Source: Cytophagaceae bacterium (GTDB taxonomy: Bacteria > Bacteroidota > Bacteroidia > Flavobacteriales > Flavobacteriaceae). Taken from it: a DNA stretch of 64,000 nt. The position numbers and the translations under genes are program-made. Below the pieces are notes generated by a model. The model ran no database searches and was not told the origin of the DNA. It saw only the letters and a list, made by a program, of their open reading frames with translations. The stretch covers positions 1-64,000 of the forward strand of contig PAUP01000104.1 in NCBI GenBank assembly GCA_002712765.1. The letters run 5' to 3'. Position 1 is the stretch's first letter, and every line of letters starts with the position of its first letter. Positions 17,601 through 25,478 of this stretch are shown one piece after another.

Positions 17601-18652
17601 TGGCTGCCGACTTTAAAAAGTCATATGGCTTCGCACTTGCAACGGCACTTTATGGTACTATAGCAATTACAGCGGTACTTTATGGACTTTGCATTCTGTT
17701 TGAAGTTGATATTGGTAAAGTTATTTACTTATTTGCAGTAGGGTGTTTCCTATTCATTTTTATTATTGTTCAGAGTCGTATCCAATTGTTTATTTACGAA
17801 CGGGTAAAAAAAATCTATGAGGAGGTCTCACTGCTAGAAAGTGCCAAGCTCACTCCAGGTAAGGTAACCACAGACATGGAGGTGCTAAAAAAAGAAGTAG
17901 CACAATTTGCCACCACCAAAAAGCTCGAACTAGAAGCCCTGCGCATACAGGAAGAATACCGTAAAGACTTTATTGGTAATATTGCTCATGAGCTCAAGAC
18001 TCCACTCTTTACCGTGCAAGGGTATATACTAACGCTTATTGGAGGAGCTGTCAAAGACAAAAAAGTACGCAAGAAGTACTTGCAGCGTGCCGAGGCAGGG
18101 GTCGAGCGTCTTATCTATCTAGTTAATGATTTGGATATGATCACCAAATTAGAAGTAGGCGATCTCAATCTGAATTATGCCTATTTTGATATAGTCACTT
18201 TGGTGAGGTCTATTTTTGATATGCTCGAGATGAAAGCGGCCCAACGCAATATTACCTTAACCTTTGAGACGGAGTATACCGAGCCAATTATGGTTAATGC
18301 CGACGAAGAGCGTATACAGCAATTATTGACCAACCTTATCGATAATTCAATCAAATACGGGAAGGTAGACGGTACCACCGAGGTGAGCATACAAAACTTG
18401 ATTCAAAATAAAATCCTAGTCAGAGTAACCGATAACGGAGATGGAATCGAAGAAGAACACCTCACTAGGCTATTTGAACGTTTTTATCGTGTCGATAAAA
18501 CGGGTAATAGAAAAGTGGGTGGTTCAGGGCTTGGACTTTCTATAGTCAAGCATATCATCGAAGCGCATGACGAACGAATTTATGTCGAAAGTGAGTTTGG
18601 AGTGGGTTCTGAATTCTCTTTTACCCTCGAACAAGCCGAAGAACTCGAATAA
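17600..18652 (+). CDS. Sensor histidine kinase, PhoR-like
   Basis: The 350-residue kinase has two N-terminal membrane helices (about 12-34 and 41-58) with a very short external loop, a coiled linker, the H-box NIAHELKTP with His130, and an ATPase domain with N-box (NLIDNSIKYGK), DNGDGI and GSGLGLSIVKHI. It lacks a PAS or large sensor domain, so the signal is likely membrane-borne or comes from a partner. The last 129 bp overlap the convergent glycosyltransferase gene. Confidence 0.9.
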   Translation: MAADFKKSYGFALATALYGTIAITAVLYGLCILFEVDIGKVIYLFAVGCFLFIFIIVQSRIQLFIYERVKKIYEEVSLLESAKLTPGKVTTDMEVLKKEVAQFATTKKLELEALRIQEEYRKDFIGNIAHELKTPLFTVQGYILTLIGGAVKDKKVRKKYLQRAEAGVERLIYLVNDLDMITKLEVGDLNLNYAYFDIVTLVRSIFDMLEMKAAQRNITLTFETEYTEPIMVNADEERIQQLLTNLIDNSIKYGKVDGTTEVSIQNLIQNKILVRVTDNGDGIEEEHLTRLFERFYRVDKTGNRKVGGSGLGLSIVKHIIEAHDERIYVESEFGVGSEFSFTLEQAEELE

Positions 18653-19678
18653 GTCTCTTTTAATCCTAGGGGTGGTAAAGCCTGTGTACAAAGCTAATCG
18701 CGCCAAATCCTTTATTTGAAAGTCTTCTTGCTCGCTAAATGGAGCTATGCGTTTTTGTTTTAGATAGCTCGCGAGATACTCTTGTTCGGGCTGACCTGGG
18801 GTAGGTATAAAATAGGCCTTTTTGCCCAGTACCGCCAGATCCATAATTGTAGTGTAGCCAGATCGCGCCACTACAAAAGCACTCTCACAAATTGCCGTAT
18901 TGAGTTGTAGGGTGGTTAAAAAATTATAAATAGTAATATTTTTTTCGACCTGCTTACGTTGTTCTTGCTCTACAACACCTCTCACCAAAAGTACATTGCC
19001 ATTAAACTTTTTAAAGGCAATCTTAAGGTGATTTTCTAGGATGGATCGCTGTGGTTCTGGACCAGATAACACAATCATTGCCTTCCATTTTTGAGGAAGA
19101 TCAACTGGTGTAAACCTACTCAAGGTTCCGATGTAATCTACGCGATTATCCGGCTTTTCTAAACTGCTAAGAATCCCACTAAGCGCTTGGGCTCCAGAGG
19201 CATCAGGCACCCAACAACGATCAAATTTTTTGATAAAATATTGTTGTATCCATGTCGAAATTCCTGTTGTTCGACCGCTGAGCACTTTAAGTTGGTGCGT
19301 TATAAAAACAGTGGGAACTGCCGAGGTATACAGCCCCCAGCGATTATCAGAAATAACACCAGTGATGTTATGGGTTTGTATTAAACCTTGCAAGGCTTTG
19401 TGTTCGGCGTAGATCGATCGTAGAATCTTGGGAGTGGCAAAAAGTAATTTTCGCTTTAAGCGCTTACCACTTTTGTGATAGGCTATGGTATAAGAAGGCA
19501 ACACCACACTTGGTAAGTCTGGAAACTCATGTCTAAGCAAGGTCAATGAAGGCCCGTCTCCTGCTATGACAACGCCAAAATTATTCTCGAGCAACTGTTC
19601 AATAATGGGAACACAACGAGTGGCGTGACCTAAACCCCAATTTAATGGAGCCACCAAAATGGTAGAGTGTTGATTCAT
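18524..19678 (-). CDS. GT-B glycosyltransferase (MurG-like fold)
   Basis: The 384-residue protein starts with VAPLNWGLGHATRC, the glycine-rich loop of GT28/GT1-type enzymes, and has a C-terminal donor site (VVARSGYTTIMDLAVLGKKAYFIPTPGQPEQEYLA). It should transfer a sugar from a UDP-sugar; similar flavobacterial proteins are annotated only as glycosyltransferase. Its 3' end runs 129 bp into the antisense of the histidine kinase ATPase domain; the terminal part after about residue 340 may be an acquired tail after stop-codon loss. Confidence 0.8.
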   Translation of the reverse strand: MNQHSTILVAPLNWGLGHATRCVPIIEQLLENNFGVVIAGDGPSLTLLRHEFPDLPSVVLPSYTIAYHKSGKRLKRKLLFATPKILRSIYAEHKALQGLIQTHNITGVISDNRWGLYTSAVPTVFITHQLKVLSGRTTGISTWIQQYFIKKFDRCWVPDASGAQALSGILSSLEKPDNRVDYIGTLSRFTPVDLPQKWKAMIVLSGPEPQRSILENHLKIAFKKFNGNVLLVRGVVEQEQRKQVEKNITIYNFLTTLQLNTAICESAFVVARSGYTTIMDLAVLGKKAYFIPTPGQPEQEYLASYLKQKRIAPFSEQEDFQIKDLARLALYTGFTTPRIKRDLFEFFGLFEGKREFRTHSKLTFDINSFVMRFDDMLDYRKSKP

Positions 19679-19746
19679 AGGACAAAGGTCTGGTAGTAAG
19701 TTCTATTAAAAGTTTCCTTAATTTTACCAAAATATTAATTTACACT

Positions 19747-20421
19747 GTGGGAAGTAAAAATAAGCTTAAGCGCTTTCGCGAAAACGAAACTTTTAAAAAC
19801 GTCATTCAACCAACTAGAGAAGAACTTACCGATGGCGATTTCTTTCTTAAAGGTAAGTGGAATAGCGATTTTTTCAAAAACAATAATCCAATAGTTTTAG
19901 AATTGGGTTGTGGTAAAGGTGAATATACCGTCGGGTTGGCGCAGGCCTATCCCGAAAAGAACTTTATTGGGATTGATATCAAAGGAGCGCGTTTTTGGAG
20001 AGGCGCCAAGACCGCCTTAGAAGAGCAATTGGACAATGCAGGATTCTTAAGAATGCAAATAGAATTGATTACTCACGCTTTCGCGAAAGCGGAAGTAGAC
20101 GAAATCTGGATCACCTTTCCCGACCCACAAATCAAGTTTCAGCGTACCAAACACCGTATGACCAACACCACTTTTTTGAAGAAATACAAGGAGGTGCTAA
20201 AGCCGGAAGGGGTGATTAATCTCAAAACCGATTCAGAATTTATGCACGGTTATACGTTAGGGCTTTTACACGGTGAGGGGCATGAAATCTTACACGCCAA
20301 TCACAATGTGTATAAAAATGAATATTCGCCCAAAGAAGTGGTCCAAATTCAGACTTTTTACGAAAAACAATACCTCAAAGAGGGAAAACCCATAACTTAT
20401 ATTAAATTTAGGGTGAATTAA
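19747..20421 (+). CDS. trmB: tRNA (guanine-N7-)-methyltransferase
   Basis: The 224-residue enzyme makes m7G46 in tRNA. The SAM-binding motif LELGCGKGEY (51-60), ITFPDPQIK and the C-terminal Y-E-x2-Y-x2-EGK signature (TFYEKQYLKEGKPI) are typical. Translation starts at GTG 19747; no ATG fits. The gene contains two copies of the GCTTTCGCGAAAGC palindrome, one with a single mismatch at the basic N-terminus (KRFREN) and one perfect copy read as AFAKA. Confidence 0.93.
   Translation: MGSKNKLKRFRENETFKNVIQPTREELTDGDFFLKGKWNSDFFKNNNPIVLELGCGKGEYTVGLAQAYPEKNFIGIDIKGARFWRGAKTALEEQLDNAGFLRMQIELITHAFAKAEVDEIWITFPDPQIKFQRTKHRMTNTTFLKKYKEVLKPEGVINLKTDSEFMHGYTLGLLHGEGHEILHANHNVYKNEYSPKEVVQIQTFYEKQYLKEGKPITYIKFRVN
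19772..19785. repeat. GCTTTCGCGAAAAC, variant copy 5
   Basis: One mismatch to the palindrome, within codons 9-13 of trmB, read as R-F-R-E-N. Confidence 0.85.
20077..20090. repeat. GCTTTCGCGAAAGC palindrome, copy 6
   Basis: Perfect copy inside trmB, read as A-F-A-K-A. Confidence 0.95.
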
Positions 20422-20431
20422 CAGCCTTGGA

Positions 20432-21061
20432 TTGGAGATAACAAAACTCTTTCTCATCACTTTTTTTGCAGCATTTGCCGGTGTGCTTCCTCCAGGGCTC
20501 ATCAATATGTCTGTGGCCAAAACCTGTGTACAACACGGTCGCAAAAACGGTGTTTTGGTGGCCATAGGGGCCTCATCTGTTGTGATATTTCAGGCCTTAA
20601 TAGCCATACTTCTGGCCAAGTATATCTTTGGGAATCCTTATGTGACCAATATTCTCTTAAGGACGGGTTTGGTGGTGTTCTTGATTATGGCGGTGTTTTT
20701 CTTTGTCAAGGCCAAACGCTCGCGGGTACAAAAAGTGCAAATACCCAAACACGCTGGGCTAAGAAGTTTGGGTAAAGGAATGATGCTCTCACTGCTTAAC
20801 GTTTTACCTATTCCTTATTTCTGTGCTTTGGGTGCAGCACTTAATGTGAGTGGGAAGGTCTCTTACGATGTCATAGCCATCGTCGTATTTATTACCGCAG
20901 CAGCCATGGGTACATTTTCGGCCTTGTATGGCTATGTTTCGTTTTTTACAAGAATTCACAAGAAGTCAGAGCGCTTTTCAAAGTACTCCAATTACTTTAT
21001 GGCCGTGCTTATGCTTATTTTGGTAGTGATTACATTAATAAGAATCGTGTATTACGAATGA
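20432..21061 (+). CDS. LysE-family amino-acid exporter
   Basis: The 209-residue membrane protein has about six helices and the LysE/RhtB opening pattern (FFAAFAGVLPPGLINMSVAKTCVQHGRKNG). Members export amino acids or related small molecules; the substrate is unknown. Translation probably begins at TTG 20432, 10 bp after the trmB stop. Its end overlaps the next gene by 4 bp (ATGA), so trmB, this gene and the alkyltransferase-like gene look co-transcribed. Confidence 0.85.
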   Translation: MEITKLFLITFFAAFAGVLPPGLINMSVAKTCVQHGRKNGVLVAIGASSVVIFQALIAILLAKYIFGNPYVTNILLRTGLVVFLIMAVFFFVKAKRSRVQKVQIPKHAGLRSLGKGMMLSLLNVLPIPYFCALGAALNVSGKVSYDVIAIVVFITAAAMGTFSALYGYVSFFTRIHKKSERFSKYSNYFMAVLMLILVVITLIRIVYYE

Positions 21062-21405
21062 AGTATTCTTTAGAAACCGAAAATTTTTTTGAGCGTGTGT
21101 ATCATGTTGTGCGTCAGATACCATATGGCCGTGTGACTTCCTATGGCGCAATAGCTAACTATCTGGGTGCTGCACGTAGCTCTCGTATGGTTGGTTGGGC
21201 AATGAATGCTGCTCATACGCAACCCGATATTCCAGCCCATCGCGTTGTTAATAGAAACGGAGTATTGACAGGTAAAATGCATTTTGGAAGTTCTATTGCG
21301 ATGGAGCAAATGCTAGCCGAAGAAGACATTGCTGTAGACAATGATAAAATAGTAGATTTTAAGCTGCACTTTTGGGATCCTTCAACAGCGCTTAGCAAAG
21401 CTTAA
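21058..21405 (+). CDS. Alkyltransferase-like protein (MGMT family without active cysteine)
   Basis: The 115-residue protein is a single MGMT/Ogt DNA-binding domain (FERVYHVVRQIPYGRVTSYGAIANYLG). The active-site motif P-C-H-R of O6-methylguanine methyltransferases reads P-A-H-R here, with Ala60 in place of the alkyl-acceptor Cys. It therefore cannot accept alkyl groups and should act as an Atl protein, which flips and binds O6-alkylguanine and hands the lesion to nucleotide excision repair. Tyr29 and Arg43 (SSRMVGWAM) fit the nucleotide-flipping residues of the family. It overlaps the LysE gene by 4 bp. Confidence 0.9.
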   Translation: MKYSLETENFFERVYHVVRQIPYGRVTSYGAIANYLGAARSSRMVGWAMNAAHTQPDIPAHRVVNRNGVLTGKMHFGSSIAMEQMLAEEDIAVDNDKIVDFKLHFWDPSTALSKA

Positions 21406-21478
21406 AACAACACGAATGAGTCCTTTTTGATACTCTTAAATAAAGGCTAACAAGGTTTTAAAAATGAGGTTTAGACCG

Positions 21479-21486
21479 TATCTTTG
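21479..21486 (+). promoter_or_regulatory. -7 box TATCTTTG for the mrp-nifU-fnr-fdx operon
   Basis: The TAnnTTTG box lies 46 bp before the mrp start. No clean -33 TTG was found at the usual distance. Confidence 0.5.
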
Positions 21487-21532
21487 CATTTAGAATGAAT
21501 CTAGATAGAAAGATACAATCCAAAAGGTAGCA

Positions 21533-22669
21533 ATGAAATTACAAAAACAGGAAATTCTCGACGCTCTCAAGACAATCACTGCTCCAGGTGCAGCCGAAAA
21601 CATGGTAGACAGCGGTGCGGTGACCAATGTACTTACATTTGGTGATGAGGTAGTGGTTGATATAACGATCACAAATCCAACCTTACAAGCCCGTAAAAAG
21701 ACAGAGGTTGATATTTTAAAAACCATACACGATAAAGTATATGCCAAGGCGCAGGTAAAGGTCAATGTCAAAGTGCAGGCACCAGCTACTCCAGACAAAA
21801 ATGAGATCAAAGGCAAAGCGATTCCTGGAATTAAAAATATTATCGCTGTTGCATCAGGTAAAGGAGGTGTAGGAAAATCTACAGTAACCGCCAATCTTGC
21901 CGTGAGCCTGTCAAAGATGGGATTCAAAGTGGGTGTGCTTGATGCCGATATCTACGGGCCCTCAATTCCAATTATGTTTGATGTGGTTAATGAGCGACCG
22001 CTTTCTGTGACTGTAGACGGTAAGTCAAAGATGAAACCTATCCACAATTATGGTGTAGACGTACTATCTATTGGGTTTTTTACTAAACCTGATCAGGCTG
22101 TAATCTGGAGAGGTCCTATGGCTGCTAAGGCCTTAAACCAAATGATATTTGATGCCGCTTGGGGAGAATTGGACTTTTTGCTCCTAGACCTTCCTCCGGG
22201 TACTGGAGATATACATTTGAGTATAATGCAAGCATTACCTATAACTGGAGCTGTAGTAGTGAGTACTCCTCAAAATGTTGCCCTAGCCGATGCGAGAAAG
22301 GGAGTAGCTATGTTTCAACAAGAGAGTATTAATGTACCCGTCTTAGGTATCATAGAAAATATGGCCTACTTTACACCAGAAGAGCTACCAGAAAACAAAT
22401 ACTATATCTTTGGAAAAGAGGGCGCTAAGCACTTGGCCAATGATCTTGATGTGAGGCTGTTAGGGGAGATTCCTTTGGTGCAAAGTGTACGAGAGGCTGG
22501 AGATGTAGGTAGACCTGCAGCATTACAAGAAGACTCTGCCATTGCGACGGCTTTTGAAACGCTTACGCGAAATGTAGTAGAAGAGACGGTACGAAGAAAC
22601 ACCTCTCTACCAGCAACTGAGGCAATAAAAATTACCACAATGGCAGGTTGTTCTGCTGTAAAAAATTAA
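21533..22669 (+). CDS. Mrp/NBP35-family iron-sulfur carrier ATPase
   Basis: The 378-residue protein has an N-terminal MIP18/DUF59 domain (1-85) and a P-loop domain with deviant Walker A GKGGVGKST (109-117), DADIYGPSIP and LLLDLPPGTGD. The family carries and transfers Fe-S clusters. The C-x2-C motif that normally follows ENMSYF is missing: the equivalent segment reads ENMAYFTPEELPENKYYIFG. A single Cys is found near the C-terminus (MAGCSAVKN). It is the first gene of a compact operon with nifU, an FNR and a ferredoxin, supporting a role in Fe-S assembly. Confidence 0.9.
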   Translation: MKLQKQEILDALKTITAPGAAENMVDSGAVTNVLTFGDEVVVDITITNPTLQARKKTEVDILKTIHDKVYAKAQVKVNVKVQAPATPDKNEIKGKAIPGIKNIIAVASGKGGVGKSTVTANLAVSLSKMGFKVGVLDADIYGPSIPIMFDVVNERPLSVTVDGKSKMKPIHNYGVDVLSIGFFTKPDQAVIWRGPMAAKALNQMIFDAAWGELDFLLLDLPPGTGDIHLSIMQALPITGAVVVSTPQNVALADARKGVAMFQQESINVPVLGIIENMAYFTPEELPENKYYIFGKEGAKHLANDLDVRLLGEIPLVQSVREAGDVGRPAALQEDSAIATAFETLTRNVVEETVRRNTSLPATEAIKITTMAGCSAVKN

Positions 22670-22672
22670 CCG

Positions 22673-22915
22673 ATGACAGCAGAAGAATTAACCGCAAAAG
22701 TACAAGAAGCTCTCAATGAGATTCGCCCATTTCTTCAAAGTGATGGAGGTGATATCTCACTCTTGGGTATAGATGATGGTACCATCGTTAGGGTGCAGTT
22801 AGAAGGTGCGTGTGTAGGATGTTCTGTCAATCAAATGACCTTAAAAAGTGGTGTTGAAATGACCATAAAAAAACACGCCCCCCAAATTGAACAAGTAATC
22901 AACATTGAAGCTTAA
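22673..22915 (+). CDS. NifU-like Fe-S scaffold (NfuA C-terminal domain)
   Basis: The 80-residue protein is a free-standing NifU C-terminal domain with the cluster-binding motif C-V-G-C (47-50) and LQSDGGDISL. It can hold a 4Fe-4S cluster and deliver it to target proteins. It starts 3 bp after mrp, so the two are probably translationally linked and act together. Confidence 0.92.
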   Translation: MTAEELTAKVQEALNEIRPFLQSDGGDISLLGIDDGTIVRVQLEGACVGCSVNQMTLKSGVEMTIKKHAPQIEQVINIEA

Positions 22916-22943
22916 TCATAGCTTTGCGAATTAGCAGTACTAT

Positions 22944-23996
22944 ATGATCACCACCGATATTCTTATCATAGGCGCTGGCCCAACGGGGCTGTTTGCTGTT
23001 TTTGAAGCTGGCCTATTAAAATTAAAATGTCACCTCATTGATGCACTGCCTCAACCGGGAGGACAGTGTTCGGAAATTTATCCTAAAAAACCAATTTATG
23101 ATATACCTGCTTTCCCAGAAGTACTCGCAGGTGACCTTGTCGATAATCTGATGAAACAGATTGCTCCTTTTCAACCTGGATTTACACTAGGAGAGCGAGC
23201 AGAAACTATAGAAAAGCTAGATGACGGTCAATTTATTGTAACCACAAATAAAGGCACCAAACATAAAGCTCCTGTTGTAGCAATTGCAGGGGGCTTAGGT
23301 AGTTTTGAACCAAGAAAACCGCCTATTGAAGGTATCGCTGCTTTTGAAGATCGCGGTGTAGAATATATTATTCGAGACCCTGAAGTATATAAAAATAAAG
23401 AAGTCGTTATTGCTGGTGGCGGAGACAGTGCGCTAGACTGGAGTATTTTCCTAGCTGATATTGCGCGCTCTGTAACCTTAGTACACCGCCGAAATGAATT
23501 TAGAGGCGCCTTAGACAGTGTCGAAAAAGTACAAGAGCTCAAAAATCAAGGCAAGATTCGATTAATCACCCCAGCCGAAGTAACTGGTGTTCATGGCGAG
23601 GGCAAGGTGACAGGAGTTACCATTAAGAAAGGGGAGGAGCACATCGAGCTAGTGACCGATCACTTTATTCCATTATTTGGATTGGCGCCTAAGTTAGGCC
23701 CTATCGCAGACTGGGGTCTAGAAATCGAAAAAAATGCAATTAAGGTAGATAATAGCTTAGACTATCAAACCAATATTCCAGGGATTTATGCCATTGGCGA
23801 TGTCAACACTTATCCAGGTAAGTTAAAATTAATTTTGTGTGGTTTTCACGAGGCAACCCTAATGTGTCAAAGTGCCTATCAGCGTATTTTTCCAGACAAA
23901 CGCTATGTGATGAAATACACCACTGTAGGTGGAGTGACTGGTTTTGATGGTTCAAAGAAACAGGCACCTAAAGCCGTAGTAAAGGCCATAGAATAA
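22944..23996 (+). CDS. Thioredoxin reductase-like ferredoxin-NADP reductase
   Basis: The 350-residue flavoprotein has an FAD motif (IIGAGPTGLFAVFEAG), an NAD(P) motif (IAGGGDSALDWS) and the FNR-type C-terminal pattern AIGDVNTYPGKLKLILCGFHEA. The redox C-x2-C of thioredoxin reductases is absent, placing it with the dimeric YumC-type FNRs. It should pass electrons between NADPH and the ferredoxin encoded next. Its last base is the first base of the ferredoxin ATG. Confidence 0.9.
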   Translation: MITTDILIIGAGPTGLFAVFEAGLLKLKCHLIDALPQPGGQCSEIYPKKPIYDIPAFPEVLAGDLVDNLMKQIAPFQPGFTLGERAETIEKLDDGQFIVTTNKGTKHKAPVVAIAGGLGSFEPRKPPIEGIAAFEDRGVEYIIRDPEVYKNKEVVIAGGGDSALDWSIFLADIARSVTLVHRRNEFRGALDSVEKVQELKNQGKIRLITPAEVTGVHGEGKVTGVTIKKGEEHIELVTDHFIPLFGLAPKLGPIADWGLEIEKNAIKVDNSLDYQTNIPGIYAIGDVNTYPGKLKLILCGFHEATLMCQSAYQRIFPDKRYVMKYTTVGGVTGFDGSKKQAPKAVVKAIE

Positions 23997-24325
23997 TGGA
24001 GGATATCAAAATTACCATTATTGATAGGGAAGGGGTTTCCCACCAAGTAATCGCTCCTACAGATATGAATATGAACCTGATGGAAGTAGTCCGTTCTTAC
24101 GAGCTTGCACCAGAAGGAACTATAGGTGTTTGTGGAGGTATGGCTATGTGCGCTTCTTGCCAGTGCTATGTTCAATCAGATCATGCGCTCCCTGAAATGT
24201 CTGATGACGAAGAAGCCATGCTAGCCGAAGCATTTCACGTAAAAGACAATAGCCGTTTAGGGTGCCAAATTCACATACATGAAGACTTAGAAGGTCTTCA
24301 GGTGAGACTGGCTCCAGAATCCTAG
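23996..24325 (+). CDS. [2Fe-2S] ferredoxin, adrenodoxin type
   Basis: The 109-residue protein has cluster ligands Cys46, Cys52, Cys55 and Cys90 in the C-x5-C-x2-C-x34-C arrangement, plus an extra Cys57. It is an electron carrier likely reduced by the FNR encoded immediately upstream. Being in one operon with mrp and nifU suggests it supplies electrons for Fe-S cluster assembly. Confidence 0.92.
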   Translation: MEDIKITIIDREGVSHQVIAPTDMNMNLMEVVRSYELAPEGTIGVCGGMAMCASCQCYVQSDHALPEMSDDEEAMLAEAFHVKDNSRLGCQIHIHEDLEGLQVRLAPES

Positions 24326-24438
24326 TACCTCTATCAAAAATTAAATTTGCCGTGATGCCTAGCATTTTAAAGATGAATGCTTGGTGATAAGACTTTATGG
24401 ATGAGTCTTGTGAAGAAGTTGCCAGCCATCAACACTTG

Positions 24439-25347
24439 TTAGTTAGAAGTACCTTTTTTATGATAATGGGATATTGGGGTAGGGCCTTCCAACAATACTC
24501 TGGAAACCCTTAAATTTCCTTCATCATTGGTCGAAATATGCCATTTGATGAGCGAAATGGCACCATTTTCTAATTCTAATCCAGTAATACTTCTTGGGTG
24601 TACACAACTGCCATCATTAAAGAAAGCAATGTCACCTGGTTCGGGAAAGCGAGGTCTATGTGTATGCCCCATAATGGTCATTAGATTGTCATTTTCTATA
24701 ATCCACTTTTTAACTCTGCGTTCTACCTTGATGAGTTCTTTGTAGTTTTTGGCAGGGCTAGTAGGATCTGTAATTCCAAAAACCTGAAGTGGTTTCCATA
24801 ACAATCGTACCATAAATCGATTAAAACGCCAGCCGTGATAATTCATCCAATCGGCTTGATGGCCGTGACACATGAATAATTCTTGGGCGGTGTCAGCGTG
24901 TTTTAAAATGATGGCCTCATGATATTCAAGATTTTTAAAAAGCACTTCTTCTTTGCCGTCTTTGGGGTCAAAATAGGTGCTAAGATGCTTTTTGACATAG
25001 CCCGGATCGCGATAGACCATATCGTGATTGCCCCATATGAGATGAAGCCTTTTATCAAAATGAAATTTTTGGAGTAGATGATAGACGTTTTTATGCGCCT
25101 TGAGAATATCGTCAAAGGAGTTGCTTTCCCATAATTCATCACCGTCGCCAAGTTCAAGATAAGTAAAGCCTTCTTTGTAATAGTGTTTTATGGCGTGATA
25201 ATAGATGTTTTCATTTCGGGCAAATTCATCGGCAAAACTCTTATCGCCACGATGACAGTCAGAAAAAAAGACAAATTTGGCGGTATCGTCAAAATGAATG
25301 ATTTTGGCATTTTTATAAGCGCGATCAAGACGACGTCGGGTATTCAT
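24439..25347 (-). CDS. Metallophosphoesterase
   Basis: The 302-residue protein has the calcineurin-like metal motifs in order: FFSDCHRGD, LGDGDELWE, IWGNHD, CHGHQAD and GHTHRP. It belongs to the group near UDP-2,3-diacylglucosamine hydrolase and related phosphoesterases, but its first motif (D-x-H-R-G-D) and length are those of a Bacteroidota-type general phosphoesterase. The substrate is unknown. The gene stands alone. Confidence 0.85.
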   Translation of the reverse strand: MNTRRRLDRAYKNAKIIHFDDTAKFVFFSDCHRGDKSFADEFARNENIYYHAIKHYYKEGFTYLELGDGDELWESNSFDDILKAHKNVYHLLQKFHFDKRLHLIWGNHDMVYRDPGYVKKHLSTYFDPKDGKEEVLFKNLEYHEAIILKHADTAQELFMCHGHQADWMNYHGWRFNRFMVRLLWKPLQVFGITDPTSPAKNYKELIKVERRVKKWIIENDNLMTIMGHTHRPRFPEPGDIAFFNDGSCVHPRSITGLELENGAISLIKWHISTNDEGNLRVSRVLLEGPTPISHYHKKGTSN

Positions 25348-25425
25348 GCCTTAAAGATGCACAAAATATATTATATGATTTACCTGCTTGGATCAAATCA
25401 AAATAAACCCGTTTGGCAAACACAT

Positions 25426-25461
25426 AAAAAAAGGCTTTCCTGTTTTGGGAAAGCCTTTTGA
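25426..25461. terminator. Bidirectional terminator
   Basis: Stem AAAAGGCTTTCC/GGAAAGCCTTTT lies just downstream of the acyl-CoA dehydrogenase gene (minus strand). The inner sequence resembles but does not match the GCTTTCGCGAAAGC repeat. Confidence 0.85.
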
Positions 25462-25478
25462 TATAGAGGTTTTGTTTT

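Noticed and set aside
21490-21927. 145-codon minus-strand frame over the mrp start
   Set aside because: Antisense to the conserved DUF59 and Walker A regions; composition is a shadow of coding sequence.
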